A DNA stretch of 64,000 bases from SAR86 cluster bacterium (GTDB lineage Bacteria > Pseudomonadota > Gammaproteobacteria > Magnimaribacterales > D2472), in the NCBI GenBank assembly GCA_023703615.1, contig CP097971.1, forward strand, positions 646,315 through 710,314, in the 5' to 3' direction. The notes under the pieces are model-generated. The model made no database searches and was not told the origin of the DNA. It saw only the letters and a list, made by a program, of their open reading frames with translations. The translations under genes and the position numbers were made by a program. This document shows positions 38,198 through 46,347 of this stretch, one piece after another. Position 1 is the stretch's first letter, and every line of letters starts with the position of its first letter.

Positions 38198-39234
38198 TGA
38201 GTAAAACTGACATCATAATTATAGGTGCTGGCCCAGTTGGATTATTTACAGTATTTGAAGCTGGACTTCTTGGATTAAACTGCACTCTTATTGATAATCT
38301 AGACAAACCAGGAGGTCAATGTGCTGAACTTTATCCTGAAAAACCTATATATGATATTCCAGGAGTACCTTTTCAGACTGCTCAAGATCATGTAAATGCC
38401 CTTCTCGAACAAATTAAACCATTTGATTATATACTTCATCTTTCAGAACGAGTTGACTCGATTAGAGAAGTAGATATTGATAATGATAAATATTGGGAAG
38501 TTATAACAACGAAAGATAATAAGTTGTTATCAAAAAATATATTTATTGCTGCAGGAGCCGGTTCATTTGAACCACGTAGACCTCCAAATATTGATAATCC
38601 TGATAAATTTGTTAATAAAGGAGTGGAATACGCTGTTCGCTCAGTTGAAAAATATGAAAATAAAGATGTATTCATATTTGGTGGTGGCGACTCTGCACTA
38701 GATTGGACTGTTGAATTGTCTAAAATTGCTAAATCAATTTCATTAGTTCACAGAAGAGATGCATTTAGAGGAGCCCAACACACTGAGGAGCAAATGCGAA
38801 AGCTTGTAAGCAAGAAAAAAGTTAAGTTGTTAACACCTTATTTAATAAATTCTATTGAAGGAAATGAAAAAGTTAATTCAGTCACATTAAAAAATTTTGA
38901 TACAAATGAAATAGAGTCTCATAAAGCAGATGAGCTTTTATTTCTTTTTGGACTTAATAAAAAACTAGGTCCAATACTTGAATGGGGTATTGATTTAAAT
39001 GAAAAAAAAATTAAGGTTAATACTGAAGACTTTCAAACAAACAAAGACGGTATTTTTGCAGTTGGTGATATTAATGATTATCCAGGCAAACTAGATTTAA
39101 TATTGTCTGGCTTTCATGAAACCACTCTAGCTGTCCAAAAAGCTTACAAAAGAATTTATCCCGGCGAGAGAGTTCCATTTGGATACACTACCTCCAATTC
39201 AAAATTACAAGAAAAGCTTGGTGTTAAAAAATAG
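38197..39234 (+). CDS. Ferredoxin/flavodoxin-NADP+ reductase, thioredoxin-reductase type
   Basis: FAD enzyme moving electrons between NADPH and ferredoxin. The 345-aa product has FAD motif IIIGAGPVGLFTVFEAG, DKPGGQCAELYPEKPIYDIPG (as PGGQCAELYPEKPIYDIPG), NADPH motif FIFGGGDSALDW, and IFAVGDINDYPGK. It lacks the CxxC disulfide of thioredoxin reductase, which puts it in the YumC-like FNR group. It may serve Fe-S or desaturase chemistry. It is coupled to metG by a 1-base overlap and overlaps rnt at its end. Confidence 0.88.
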   Translation: MSKTDIIIIGAGPVGLFTVFEAGLLGLNCTLIDNLDKPGGQCAELYPEKPIYDIPGVPFQTAQDHVNALLEQIKPFDYILHLSERVDSIREVDIDNDKYWEVITTKDNKLLSKNIFIAAGAGSFEPRRPPNIDNPDKFVNKGVEYAVRSVEKYENKDVFIFGGGDSALDWTVELSKIAKSISLVHRRDAFRGAQHTEEQMRKLVSKKKVKLLTPYLINSIEGNEKVNSVTLKNFDTNEIESHKADELLFLFGLNKKLGPILEWGIDLNEKKIKVNTEDFQTNKDGIFAVGDINDYPGKLDLILSGFHETTLAVQKAYKRIYPGERVPFGYTTSNSKLQEKLGVKK

Positions 39235-39802
39235 ATTTAGAAAATATTTACCAGTTGTTGTGGACCTTGAAACAGGTGGTTTTGATCCAGAAATAAATGC
39301 AATTCTTGAAATTGCAATAACCTTAATTAACGAAGATTGCGGTGAATTGTGTGTTGGTGAAACACATCGATACCATATAGAACCTTTTCAAGGATCTATT
39401 GTTGAAGCAGAATCATTAGAATTTACTAAAATTAATCTGGATCATCCTCTCCGAAATGCAGTATCAGAAACTGAAGCAATCCAAGATTTATTTAAAATAA
39501 TTAATAAAACAAAGAATAAATATGAATGTTCCAGAGCTATATTAGTTGGACACAATGCTCATTTTGATCATAGCTTTTTAAAAAAGGCTGTTGAAAGAAA
39601 TAATATAAAAAAATCGCCATTTCACTCATTTTCAGTATTTGATACTGTTTCACTTGGTGCACTAGAGACGAATCAAACAGTTTTAGCAAAAATTTGTGAA
39701 AGTTTGGGAATTGATTATGACTCTAAAGAAGCTCACTCAGCAGCTTATGACTCAGAAGTTACTGCTAAAGTATTTTGTAAAATTATAAATAAATATCAAT
39801 AA
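39221..39802 (+). CDS. rnt: Ribonuclease T
   Basis: DEDD-family 3'-5' exoribonuclease that trims tRNA and stable RNA ends. Motifs: Exo I VVVDLETGGFDPEINAILEI, Exo II VGHNAHFDHSFLKKA, and Exo III EAHSAAYDSEVTAKVF with the catalytic His and Asp. No ATG fits the family N-terminus; I favour GTG at 39221 (or TTG at 39218), which starts just before NRFRKYLPVVVDLE, matching E. coli RNase T. A TTG at 39179 would add 14 residues. The gene overlaps the reductase by 14 bases. Confidence 0.88.
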   Translation: MLKNRFRKYLPVVVDLETGGFDPEINAILEIAITLINEDCGELCVGETHRYHIEPFQGSIVEAESLEFTKINLDHPLRNAVSETEAIQDLFKIINKTKNKYECSRAILVGHNAHFDHSFLKKAVERNNIKKSPFHSFSVFDTVSLGALETNQTVLAKICESLGIDYDSKEAHSAAYDSEVTAKVFCKIINKYQ

Positions 39803-39803
39803 G

Positions 39804-40865
39804 TTATTTCGATGAAATATTTTGAATAAGCTTTTTTAGTTCTCCATTTTCATGCATCTGAGTAACTATATCAGCTCCGCCAATCAGATCTCCTTCGACA
39901 AAGACCTGAGGAAATGTTGGCCAATCAGAAACTTGGGGCAAGGTCGATCTAATATCATCATTCTCCAAAACATCAACATATGAAAATTGTGCTTCACATT
40001 CAATTAATGCTTGAACAGTTCTAGCTGAAAAACCACATCTAGGTTCATATGGAGTACCTTTCATGTATATTAATATATCGTTATCTTTAATTTGTTGTTT
40101 TAGTTTCTTAATTAAGTTTATATATCTATTTATAGTATCTTCGAAGCCATATTTCAAGGAGTCAGTGATTATAGCGTGGCCAATTGAAACCTCTCCTACA
40201 TTACCAATCCTTATTAACTCTGATAGATTAAATAAATTTAAATCATGTCCTGCATTAATATTTAAATTTTTTCTAGATGCGTAATTAATAAAGTCTTTTA
40301 AATGCTTAAGGATACTGTGATCTTTATTTTTAATACTAATTGCAAATTGACCGGTATGAATCTCAATTGTATCTGCTCCAACTTCAATAGCGTAATCTAT
40401 AGATTGATAGTTCGGTTCGTCTTTGTTAAGTAGATCAATAAATAAACTTATTCTTGATTTTGGAGAAACTTTTTTTATGATTTTAATTATTTTTTTTAAT
40501 TCAATATCATGCTCTCCTTTGATCCAACCATGGTCCGATGTAACCTGATTAGGCTCGTCAGGTACAAGAGTTATCTGGTCAGGCAAAACAATCTCAACTA
40601 AATCAATAAATCCAATAAAATCATTTTTTTTATTTGAAAATGGATTTCCTTCTAAATTAAACTCGACTTTTTTTTCTTTACATATTTTTGATAGAGAAAT
40701 AACATCATTGCATGTAGCATGCCTGTGGTCAGGCCTTGGGTGCAATGTTAAACCATCAACACCTAATTTTATTGCTTTATATGCGTACTCTTCAAGACTT
40801 GGAACATTCTCGCCTCTAGCATTTCTCAATAAGGCTATTTTATTTAGATTAATACTTAAATTCAT
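39804..40865 (-). CDS. pdxJ-grxD: Fused pyridoxine 5'-phosphate synthase / monothiol glutaredoxin
   Basis: A single 353-aa frame. Residues 1 to about 250 are PdxJ, the last enzyme of de novo PLP synthesis: INKI-like start ALLRNARGENVPSLEEYA, active-site block TLHPRPDHRHA, DQITLVPDEPNQVTSDHGW, and INAGHDLNLFNL. Residues about 253-353 are a Grx4-type monothiol glutaredoxin: ILIYMKGTPYEPRCGFSART with CGFS at 277-280, WPTFPQVFVEGDLIGGADIV and EL-rich end. The two are joined without a stop or internal start. The HPRPDxRH and DExNQVTSxxGW forms resemble Bacteroidota PdxJ more than enterobacterial PdxJ. It follows cofE by 20 bases. Confidence 0.93.
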   Translation of the reverse strand: MNLSINLNKIALLRNARGENVPSLEEYAYKAIKLGVDGLTLHPRPDHRHATCNDVISLSKICKEKKVEFNLEGNPFSNKKNDFIGFIDLVEIVLPDQITLVPDEPNQVTSDHGWIKGEHDIELKKIIKIIKKVSPKSRISLFIDLLNKDEPNYQSIDYAIEVGADTIEIHTGQFAISIKNKDHSILKHLKDFINYASRKNLNINAGHDLNLFNLSELIRIGNVGEVSIGHAIITDSLKYGFEDTINRYINLIKKLKQQIKDNDILIYMKGTPYEPRCGFSARTVQALIECEAQFSYVDVLENDDIRSTLPQVSDWPTFPQVFVEGDLIGGADIVTQMHENGELKKLIQNISSK

Positions 40866-40885
40866 AATATTTATATTGCATTAAA

Positions 40886-41647
40886 TTATCTATACAGATC
40901 ATTCCTTTCATTAACAACTAAATTAATTGCGTCATTGGTTTCATATTCAGATTTATTAAACCCTTTGATTAATACAACTGGCATTAGTTCATTAGTTTGA
41001 CCCATTATCAGCCCTGCGGCGCAGGCTAGTTCATCTGCAATAGCAATTTCGGTACAACTTAAAGGTTTATTATAAATATCTCTGTTACCAGTCATATCAA
41101 TGATACTTTGAATATTTGTACTTGCAATTGCAAAATTAGTGATACCGTATCTAAAAGGCCTTGTCATTGAATCAGTAATTATAATAGAAATATTTTTGTT
41201 AAATACATTTGATAAATGACTATGTATTAACTCAGAGCTTTTTGATGGATTTTTAGGTAGTAATAATACAATATCTTCATTTTCAGAGATATTAGATTTA
41301 TCAATGCCAGCATTAATATTTATGATGCCTAATTGATGTTCAACTATAATTACTCCTTTTTCAATACTTATAATTTTTTTTGACTCATCAAGAATAGTTT
41401 GAACTAGCCTAGGATCTTTTTTAAGCTGTTTAGCGATATTAGTTGCTTTTTGTGATGGATTTATATTTTTTAAATCTACATATCTATTTTCGGATTTGGA
41501 GACTATCTTTTGAGCAATCAATATTACATCTCCATCTTCAATACAAATATTGTTTCGCATTACAGATTCTTCAATTAGTGCCCCAAGATCATCACCTTTT
41601 TTAACTAATGGGATATCTTTCAAACCCTGGATGTATATCTGATTCAT
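40886..41647 (-). CDS. cofE: Coenzyme F420-0:L-glutamate ligase homologue (CofE family)
   Basis: CofE/FbiB adds glutamates to the deazaflavin cofactor F420. The 253-aa product aligns with the family: IPLVKKGDDLGALIEES, DGDVILIAQKIVSKSEN, IITDSMTRPFRYGITNFAIA, GNRDIYNKPLSCTEIAIADE and LACAAGLIMGQTNELMPVVL (ELACAAGLIMGQ). No cofC, cofD, cofG or cofH and no obvious F420-dependent enzyme is in the window. F420 synthesis occurs in some proteobacteria, but a lone homologue could act on another carboxylate. Upstream of pdxJ-grxD, same strand. Confidence 0.85.
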   Translation of the reverse strand: MNQIYIQGLKDIPLVKKGDDLGALIEESVMRNNICIEDGDVILIAQKIVSKSENRYVDLKNINPSQKATNIAKQLKKDPRLVQTILDESKKIISIEKGVIIVEHQLGIININAGIDKSNISENEDIVLLLPKNPSKSSELIHSHLSNVFNKNISIIITDSMTRPFRYGITNFAIASTNIQSIIDMTGNRDIYNKPLSCTEIAIADELACAAGLIMGQTNELMPVVLIKGFNKSEYETNDAINLVVNERNDLYR

Positions 41648-41715
41648 GAATAAGAGATTTTACTGTTTTATAAATATATTTAATGTGGTATTTCAATAAT
41701 GTATACTTTCGAATT

Positions 41716-41889
41716 ATGACATTATTAGATGATAAATTACTAGAAGTTTTGGTATGTCCAATATCAAAAAAGCCATTGTCATATAACAAAGAGACTAATG
41801 AACTATTATCTGAGGATGCAGGCCTAGCTTACCCAATAAAAGACGGTATTCCAATCATGCTTCCCGATGAAGCCCGCAAAATTAAATAA
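41716..41889 (+). CDS. Trm112-like small protein
   Basis: A 57-aa member of the Trm112/YcaR family (DUF343), small zinc-ribbon-like proteins that in eukaryotes and archaea activate methyltransferases. Signature: [43 protein letters not shown] (as [14 protein letters not shown]). Only one cysteine is left, as in many bacterial homologues. I chose the ATG at 41716 over one at 41683 since [15 protein letters not shown] matches the family start. It ends 3 bases before tRNA-Arg and is divergent from cofE. Confidence 0.85.
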   Translation: MTLLDDKLLEVLVCPISKKPLSYNKETNELLSEDAGLAYPIKDGIPIMLPDEARKIK

Positions 41890-41892
41890 AAG

Positions 41893-41969
41893 GCGCCCGT
41901 AGCTCAGCTGGATAGAGTACTTGGCTACGAACCAAGGGGTCGGGAGTTCGAATCTCTCCGGGCGCGCCA
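41893..41969 (+). tRNA. tRNA-Arg(ACG)
   Basis: A 77-base cloverleaf: acceptor GCGCCCG pairs with CGGGCGC, discriminator G, encoded CCA at 41967-41969, D-arm GCTCAGCTGGATAGAGT, anticodon stem CTTGG/CCAAG with loop CTACGAA (anticodon ACG), T-loop TTCGAAT. It would be edited to ICG and read CGU, CGC and CGA. Closely related to the tRNA-Arg at 49394. Confidence 0.97.
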
Positions 41970-42008
41970 TTTTAAGAATTTGGCATGTAAATTGCTATAT
42001 TAATGTGT

Positions 42009-42113
42009 ATGAAAAATTATATGAATAACTTATATGAGTTTTGCACTACATATCCTGTTTGGTCTATGTGTTTTATATTTTCGGGATATGTGATTGGAGT
42101 TGTATACTTTTAA
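42009..42113 (+). CDS. Small membrane peptide (34 aa), hypothetical
   Basis: An uncalled frame from ATG 42009 (ATG 42003 is also in frame) to TAA 42111-42113. It starts MKNYMNNLYEFCTTYPVW and ends with a hydrophobic segment, FIFSGYVIGVVYF, long enough for one membrane helix. It lies between tRNA-Arg and the convergent panD end, overlapping panD by 4 bases. No clear Shine-Dalgarno. The aromatic/hydrophobic make-up is suggestive but not proof of coding. Confidence 0.35.
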   Translation: MKNYMNNLYEFCTTYPVWSMCFIFSGYVIGVVYF

Positions 42114-42499
42114 ACTGATTTTAGTTTTTGCTGTGGTATTGAATTTTTTATACCAGTTATATTATTACCTTTATCAAAATATACTAACGTAGGTTTATGG
42201 GAACTGGATTCTACTTCATCAAATTGACCATATGTACATATTATAAGCACGTCACCTAATGTAACCTTATGCGCTGCAGCACCATTAACAGAAAGAGTTT
42301 TAGATCCTGCCTCAGCTAAAATTAAGTACGTTGAAAACCTTTCTCCATTAGTGACATTATAAACCTCTACTTGCTGATATTCTTGCATACCAGCTGCTTC
42401 AAGAAAACTTTGATCAACTGCACAAGAGCCTTCATAATCTAGCTCAACTTGAGTTACATTTATTCTATGAAGCTTAGATACAAGTAATGTCTTTTTCAT
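42110..42499 (-). CDS. panD: Aspartate 1-decarboxylase
   Basis: Makes beta-alanine for pantothenate. The 129-aa proenzyme has the self-cleavage site YEGSC (Gly-Ser near residues 24-25, giving the pyruvoyl group), with KLHRINVTQVELDYEG before it and ERFSTYLILAEAGS, NGAAAHKV and GDVLIICTY after it. It is the last gene of coaBC-panB-panC-panD, 45 bases after panC. Confidence 0.95.
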   Translation of the reverse strand: MKKTLLVSKLHRINVTQVELDYEGSCAVDQSFLEAAGMQEYQQVEVYNVTNGERFSTYLILAEAGSKTLSVNGAAAHKVTLGDVLIICTYGQFDEVESSSHKPTLVYFDKGNNITGIKNSIPQQKLKSV

Positions 42500-42544
42500 A
42501 ATGTTGAGAAGTATAAATAAATAACAAATAATATCAAATTATTG

Positions 42545-43357
42545 TTAATTTAATCTAATATTGTCAATTAACCTTATTCCGCCAATTCTTGCAGCAATTG
42601 CAACAATGATTGAATGATTATTTGCACTGTAAGATGTCTGAAGAGTTTTTTCATTGCATGATTCTAAGTAATCAATTTCAAAACCCTCCTGTATTAAAAA
42701 ATTTTTTTTTGAATTTAAGAAATCATATGAAAGATTATTAGAATTATTTTTTATATCCAAAAGAGTTTTGTATATTAATGATGCTTTATTTAAATCTTTC
42801 TGTGATAGTAGTCCATTTCTTGATGACAGCGCTAAGCCATTTTCATCCCTTTCAGTTTCTACACCTATAATATCAATAGCACTATTAGTAGTTTTAATGA
42901 ATTCTTTTACCAGCATATATTGTTGAAAATCCTTAAGGCCAAAAATAACATGTGAAGGTTTTAACAAAATAAAAAATTTATTTAATATAGTTAGAACTCC
43001 ATCAAAGTGTCCTGGCCTATGGTGACCGCATAAGTATTGCGATTTTTTAGACGCTTTAATTTCTTTAATATCATTTAATATTGACTTATCTGGAATATAT
43101 AAACAATCACATTTACTTTCTTTTAATATTTCAATATCTTTCTCAAGCGTTATAGGGTAATTTTTATAATCACTTGCATCATTAAACTGTAGTGGGTTTA
43201 TAAATATAGATACTAATATAGGTTTACCAATTTCTAGTCCTTTTTTTAAAAGAGATACATGACCCTTGTGTAAATTACCCATAGTAGGGATATAAGTAAT
43301 ATCAATATTATCTTTGAGATAATCTAAAATTTCGACTTTTTCTTTGATAATTTGCAA
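42545..43357 (-). CDS. panC: Pantothenate synthetase
   Basis: ATP-dependent joining of pantoate and beta-alanine. The 270-aa protein has the nucleotidyl-transferase motif PTMGNLHKGHVSLLKKG, INPLQFNDASDYKNYP, CGHHRPGHFDGVLTIL, VIFGLKDFQQYMLVKEF and ALSSRNGLLS. All sites are present; length is close to the E. coli enzyme (283 aa). It lies 2 bases after panB. Confidence 0.95.
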   Translation of the reverse strand: MQIIKEKVEILDYLKDNIDITYIPTMGNLHKGHVSLLKKGLEIGKPILVSIFINPLQFNDASDYKNYPITLEKDIEILKESKCDCLYIPDKSILNDIKEIKASKKSQYLCGHHRPGHFDGVLTILNKFFILLKPSHVIFGLKDFQQYMLVKEFIKTTNSAIDIIGVETERDENGLALSSRNGLLSQKDLNKASLIYKTLLDIKNNSNNLSYDFLNSKKNFLIQEGFEIDYLESCNEKTLQTSYSANNHSIIVAIAARIGGIRLIDNIRLN

Positions 43358-43359
43358 TT

Positions 43360-44175
43360 TTAAAAGAAAGTATGTTCTTTGGCAGGAAATTCACCATTTT
43401 TAACTTGCGATACATATAATTCAAAAGCCTCATCAATAGATTGAGCTTCTTTCATAAAATTTTTTACAAATTTTGGTGTTTCATCTAAACATGATATTCC
43501 TAACATGTCATGAACCACCATTACCTGACCATCAGTTTTTGAGCCAGCACCAATTCCGATAACAGGTATTTTTAGTTCCTTCGTAATTTTATTAGCAAGA
43601 TTATCTGGTACACATTCTAGCAAGAGCATTGCTGCACCAGCTTTCTCGAGTTCAATAGCTTCTTTTAATATTTTTTCATGTTCTGATGTGTCTCTTCCTT
43701 GTACAAAATATCCTCCAATACGATTTATTGATTGAGGGGTTAAACCCATGTGAGCGCATATTGGTATTCCTCGATCAGATAGCATAGATGCCATTTTTGT
43801 TATCCACTCACCACCTTCAATTTTTATAGAATGGGCACCTGCCTGCATAAGTCTTGTTGCATTTTCAAAACCAAGATCATCAGTTGAATAACTCATAAAT
43901 GGCATATCTGCCATGATGTGAGAATTTATATTGCCTCTCACAACACATTCAAGATGATATATTAATTGATCCATAGTAACCGGTAGAGTACTGTCATGGC
44001 CTTGAATTACCATACCTAAACTATCACCAACTAAGACTATGTCTACACCTGCCTTGGAAATTCTATTTGTTAAAGTAGACTCATATGACGTTAAACAAGT
44101 GAATTTTTGACCATTTTTCTTCATCTCATTTAGAGTTGAAATTGTAATATTTTTTTTATTAGTTTGAGATGACAT
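43360..44175 (-). CDS. panB: 3-methyl-2-oxobutanoate hydroxymethyltransferase
   Basis: First committed step of pantothenate synthesis. The 271-aa barrel has KKNGQKFTCLTSYESTL-like start (MKKNGQKFTCLTSYES), VLVGDSLGMVIQGHDSTLPV with a metal-binding Asp, IKIEGGEW, AHMGLTPQSINRIGGYFVQG and IGIGAGSKTDGQVMVVHDML. It overlaps coaBC by 17 bases. Confidence 0.96.
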   Translation of the reverse strand: MSSQTNKKNITISTLNEMKKNGQKFTCLTSYESTLTNRISKAGVDIVLVGDSLGMVIQGHDSTLPVTMDQLIYHLECVVRGNINSHIMADMPFMSYSTDDLGFENATRLMQAGAHSIKIEGGEWITKMASMLSDRGIPICAHMGLTPQSINRIGGYFVQGRDTSEHEKILKEAIELEKAGAAMLLLECVPDNLANKITKELKIPVIGIGAGSKTDGQVMVVHDMLGISCLDETPKFVKNFMKEAQSIDEAFELYVSQVKNGEFPAKEHTFF

Positions 44176-45376
44176 CTTTTATATTAATTTTATTTACTAT
44201 TTCATTTATTATTTTTTGGGCAACTTTAAATTTAGTATCTTTTTCAATTAAAATTTTCTCATTTTCAGTATATATAGTAACTTCGTTATCATCTGAATCA
44301 AAACCAATTGATTTGTTAGAAACATCATTACTTATAATCATATTTAAATTTTTTTCTGTTAATTTTTTACGAGAATTTTCTTCAATATTTTCAGTTTCTG
44401 CTGCAAAGCCAACCACAAAAGAATTTGGATAATTTTTTGAAACATTAGAAAGAATATCATCATTTTTTTCCAATTTTAAATTAAATATTTCTTTTGAATT
44501 TTTCTTCAATTTTTCTACGGAATAATTTTTAGGTCTATAGTCAGACACTGCAGCACATCCTATAAAAAGATCGTCGTCTTTCATTACTTTAAGGACTTGA
44601 TCTAACATTTCTTTTGCTGTGTTAATTTTTATAAGGTTAATATTCTTATTTACTTCTAAAGTTACAGGACCACTTATTAAGTTTACATTAGCTCCAGCTT
44701 CAATTGCAGCCTGTGCAAGTGCATACCCCATTTTTCCAGAGCTATTATTTGAAATATACCTTACTGGATCAAGCTTTTCTCGAGTGGGGCCAGCGGTTAT
44801 ATTAACTGTTTTGCCTGATAATTCACCTGTATTAATAGAGTTACTTATCTCGTTTAATATTTTTTCTGGCTCAACAAGCCTTCCAGGACCAACATCTCCA
44901 CATGCCTGATCCCCTATGTCAGGACCAATAAAAAATACTTTCTTTGATTGAAGTTGTTCATAATTTGATTGCGTTGTTGGGTCTAACCACATATTCATAT
45001 TCATTGCAGGAGCAATAAAAATATTTGCTTTTGTAGCTAAAATTACAGTACCAAGAAGGTCATCTGCCCTACCTTGGTTTATTTTTGATAATGTTTCTGC
45101 TGTACATGGAGCAACAAGAAGGATATCAGCCCATTTTGCAAGCTCAATATGTCCCATACCTGCTTCAGCTTTTTCATCGAGCAGTGAATCATGAATTTGA
45201 TTACCTGAAACTGCTTGTAAAGTTAATGGTGTTATAAATTCTTTTGAAGATTCTGTCATTATTATTCTTACATCAGCACCTTCTTTTTTGAATAATCTTG
45301 TTATTTCTGCTGATTTATAAGCAGCAATACCTCCTGTAACACAAAGCAGAACATTTTTTTTATAAAAAATTTGCAT
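44159..45376 (-). CDS. coaBC: Bifunctional phosphopantothenoylcysteine synthetase/decarboxylase
   Basis: Two steps of coenzyme A synthesis in one protein. Residues 1 to about 190 are the flavin-dependent decarboxylase CoaC (VLLCVTGGIAAYKSAEI, PAMNMNMW, QACGDVGPGRLVEP with the catalytic Cys); the rest is the CTP-dependent synthetase CoaB (VNITAGPTREKLDPVRYISN, SSGKMGYALAQAAIEAGA). I chose ATG 45376 (MQIFYKKNVLLCVTGG); a TTG at 45418 would overlap the upstream gene. With panBCD it forms a complete pantothenate/CoA block, lacking only panE/ilvC and coaA/D/E. Confidence 0.94.
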   Translation of the reverse strand: MQIFYKKNVLLCVTGGIAAYKSAEITRLFKKEGADVRIIMTESSKEFITPLTLQAVSGNQIHDSLLDEKAEAGMGHIELAKWADILLVAPCTAETLSKINQGRADDLLGTVILATKANIFIAPAMNMNMWLDPTTQSNYEQLQSKKVFFIGPDIGDQACGDVGPGRLVEPEKILNEISNSINTGELSGKTVNITAGPTREKLDPVRYISNNSSGKMGYALAQAAIEAGANVNLISGPVTLEVNKNINLIKINTAKEMLDQVLKVMKDDDLFIGCAAVSDYRPKNYSVEKLKKNSKEIFNLKLEKNDDILSNVSKNYPNSFVVGFAAETENIEENSRKKLTEKNLNMIISNDVSNKSIGFDSDDNEVTIYTENEKILIEKDTKFKVAQKIINEIVNKINIKDVISN

Positions 45377-45398
45377 ATTACTATTTACATTTTTAATT

Positions 45399-46346
45399 TC
45401 AAATATGAATAATACCAATTACCCTCTCGATAAACCAATAGAAGCTAATTCCACCTACAGTGTAACCAATACAAAATTTAAGGTTATTTAAAAATTTATT
45501 GTTTTTAAGAAAGTATATGAGCAGCAAAGGTATTAAAATAATAGCTAGTTGGCCAATTTCAATACCAATATTAAAAAATAACAGAGACATTATTAAATTA
45601 TTGTTATTTATACCTATATCTAATAAAGCACCTGAAAAGCCAAATCCATGCAAAAGACCAAATCCAAATGCATAATACCAAGGAAAAGTTTTTTTATTTT
45701 TTGAGACAACGTCTAAAGAGACAAAAATTATTGTAAGAGCTATCAAAGCTTCAATTAAATTTTGACTAATAGTAAATATATCTAATACTGAAATTGCCAG
45801 TGTAATACTATGAGCTATAGTAAAAGATGTTATTACTTTTAATAAATTAAACCATCCAAATACAATAAATAATAAACATATTAAGAATACAATGTGATCT
45901 AGGCCATTTAATAAATGATCAAATCCTAAGTATAAGTATGCTAAAGGATATATTTGCTTATCATATGGTATTTCAATTTTTGCTCTATTAACGCTAAGAA
46001 ATGACTCAAAAATACTGTTATCAAGAAATTTAATAGAAACAATGGCATCACTGAGAATATCCAGATCCTTTATTTCTATAAATTCTCCCTTAAGAGATTT
46101 TTCACAATTAATTCTAAATTCTGAAATTGTGTTTTTAAAATTATTATAATTTTTAAACTCATTTTGAATGCATTCGGTGGGTAATATAATTTTTGGAATA
46201 CTCGTTGAGCCTAAAGGATTTACCCATTTGACATCATAACTATTAGGTATATCTGTTACTTCATTTATTAGTAACTGTGGTGGGTTAAATTCATGAGATA
46301 AAATATTTGTGCTTAAAAATAAGGTGATAATTATTTTTTTGAGCAT
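45399..46346 (-). CDS. HupE/UreJ-like membrane protein
   Basis: A 315-aa protein with a signal peptide (MLKKIIITLFLSTNILS), an extracytoplasmic domain of about 120 residues, then six or seven membrane helices carrying the HupE/UreJ_2 signatures GFDHLLNGLDHIVFLICLL, FTIAHSITLAISVL and FGFGLLHGFGFSGALL. HupE relatives are suspected metal (Ni/Co) permeases; the conserved His/Asp residues are present here. No hydrogenase or urease genes are near. It follows the PpiC-like gene by one base, so the three genes at 45399-49308 look like one operon. Confidence 0.82.
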   Translation of the reverse strand: MLKKIIITLFLSTNILSHEFNPPQLLINEVTDIPNSYDVKWVNPLGSTSIPKIILPTECIQNEFKNYNNFKNTISEFRINCEKSLKGEFIEIKDLDILSDAIVSIKFLDNSIFESFLSVNRAKIEIPYDKQIYPLAYLYLGFDHLLNGLDHIVFLICLLFIVFGWFNLLKVITSFTIAHSITLAISVLDIFTISQNLIEALIALTIIFVSLDVVSKNKKTFPWYYAFGFGLLHGFGFSGALLDIGINNNNLIMSLLFFNIGIEIGQLAIILIPLLLIYFLKNNKFLNNLKFCIGYTVGGISFYWFIERVIGIIHI

Positions 46347-46347
46347 T

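Noticed and set aside
41601-41789. 62-codon minus-strand frame spanning the cofE start and the Trm112-like gene.
   Set aside because: It overlaps both genes in another frame, and both have recognisable products, so nothing supports it.
41716-41889. Loss of zinc cysteines in the Trm112-like protein as part of the cysteine-loss pattern.
   Set aside because: Bacterial Trm112/YcaR homologues often carry only the first cysteine, so it adds no weight.
45377-45418. TTG start that would lengthen coaBC by 14 residues.
   Set aside because: It overlaps the end of the HupE-like gene, and CoaBC proteins begin just before VLLCVTGGIAA, matching ATG 45376.
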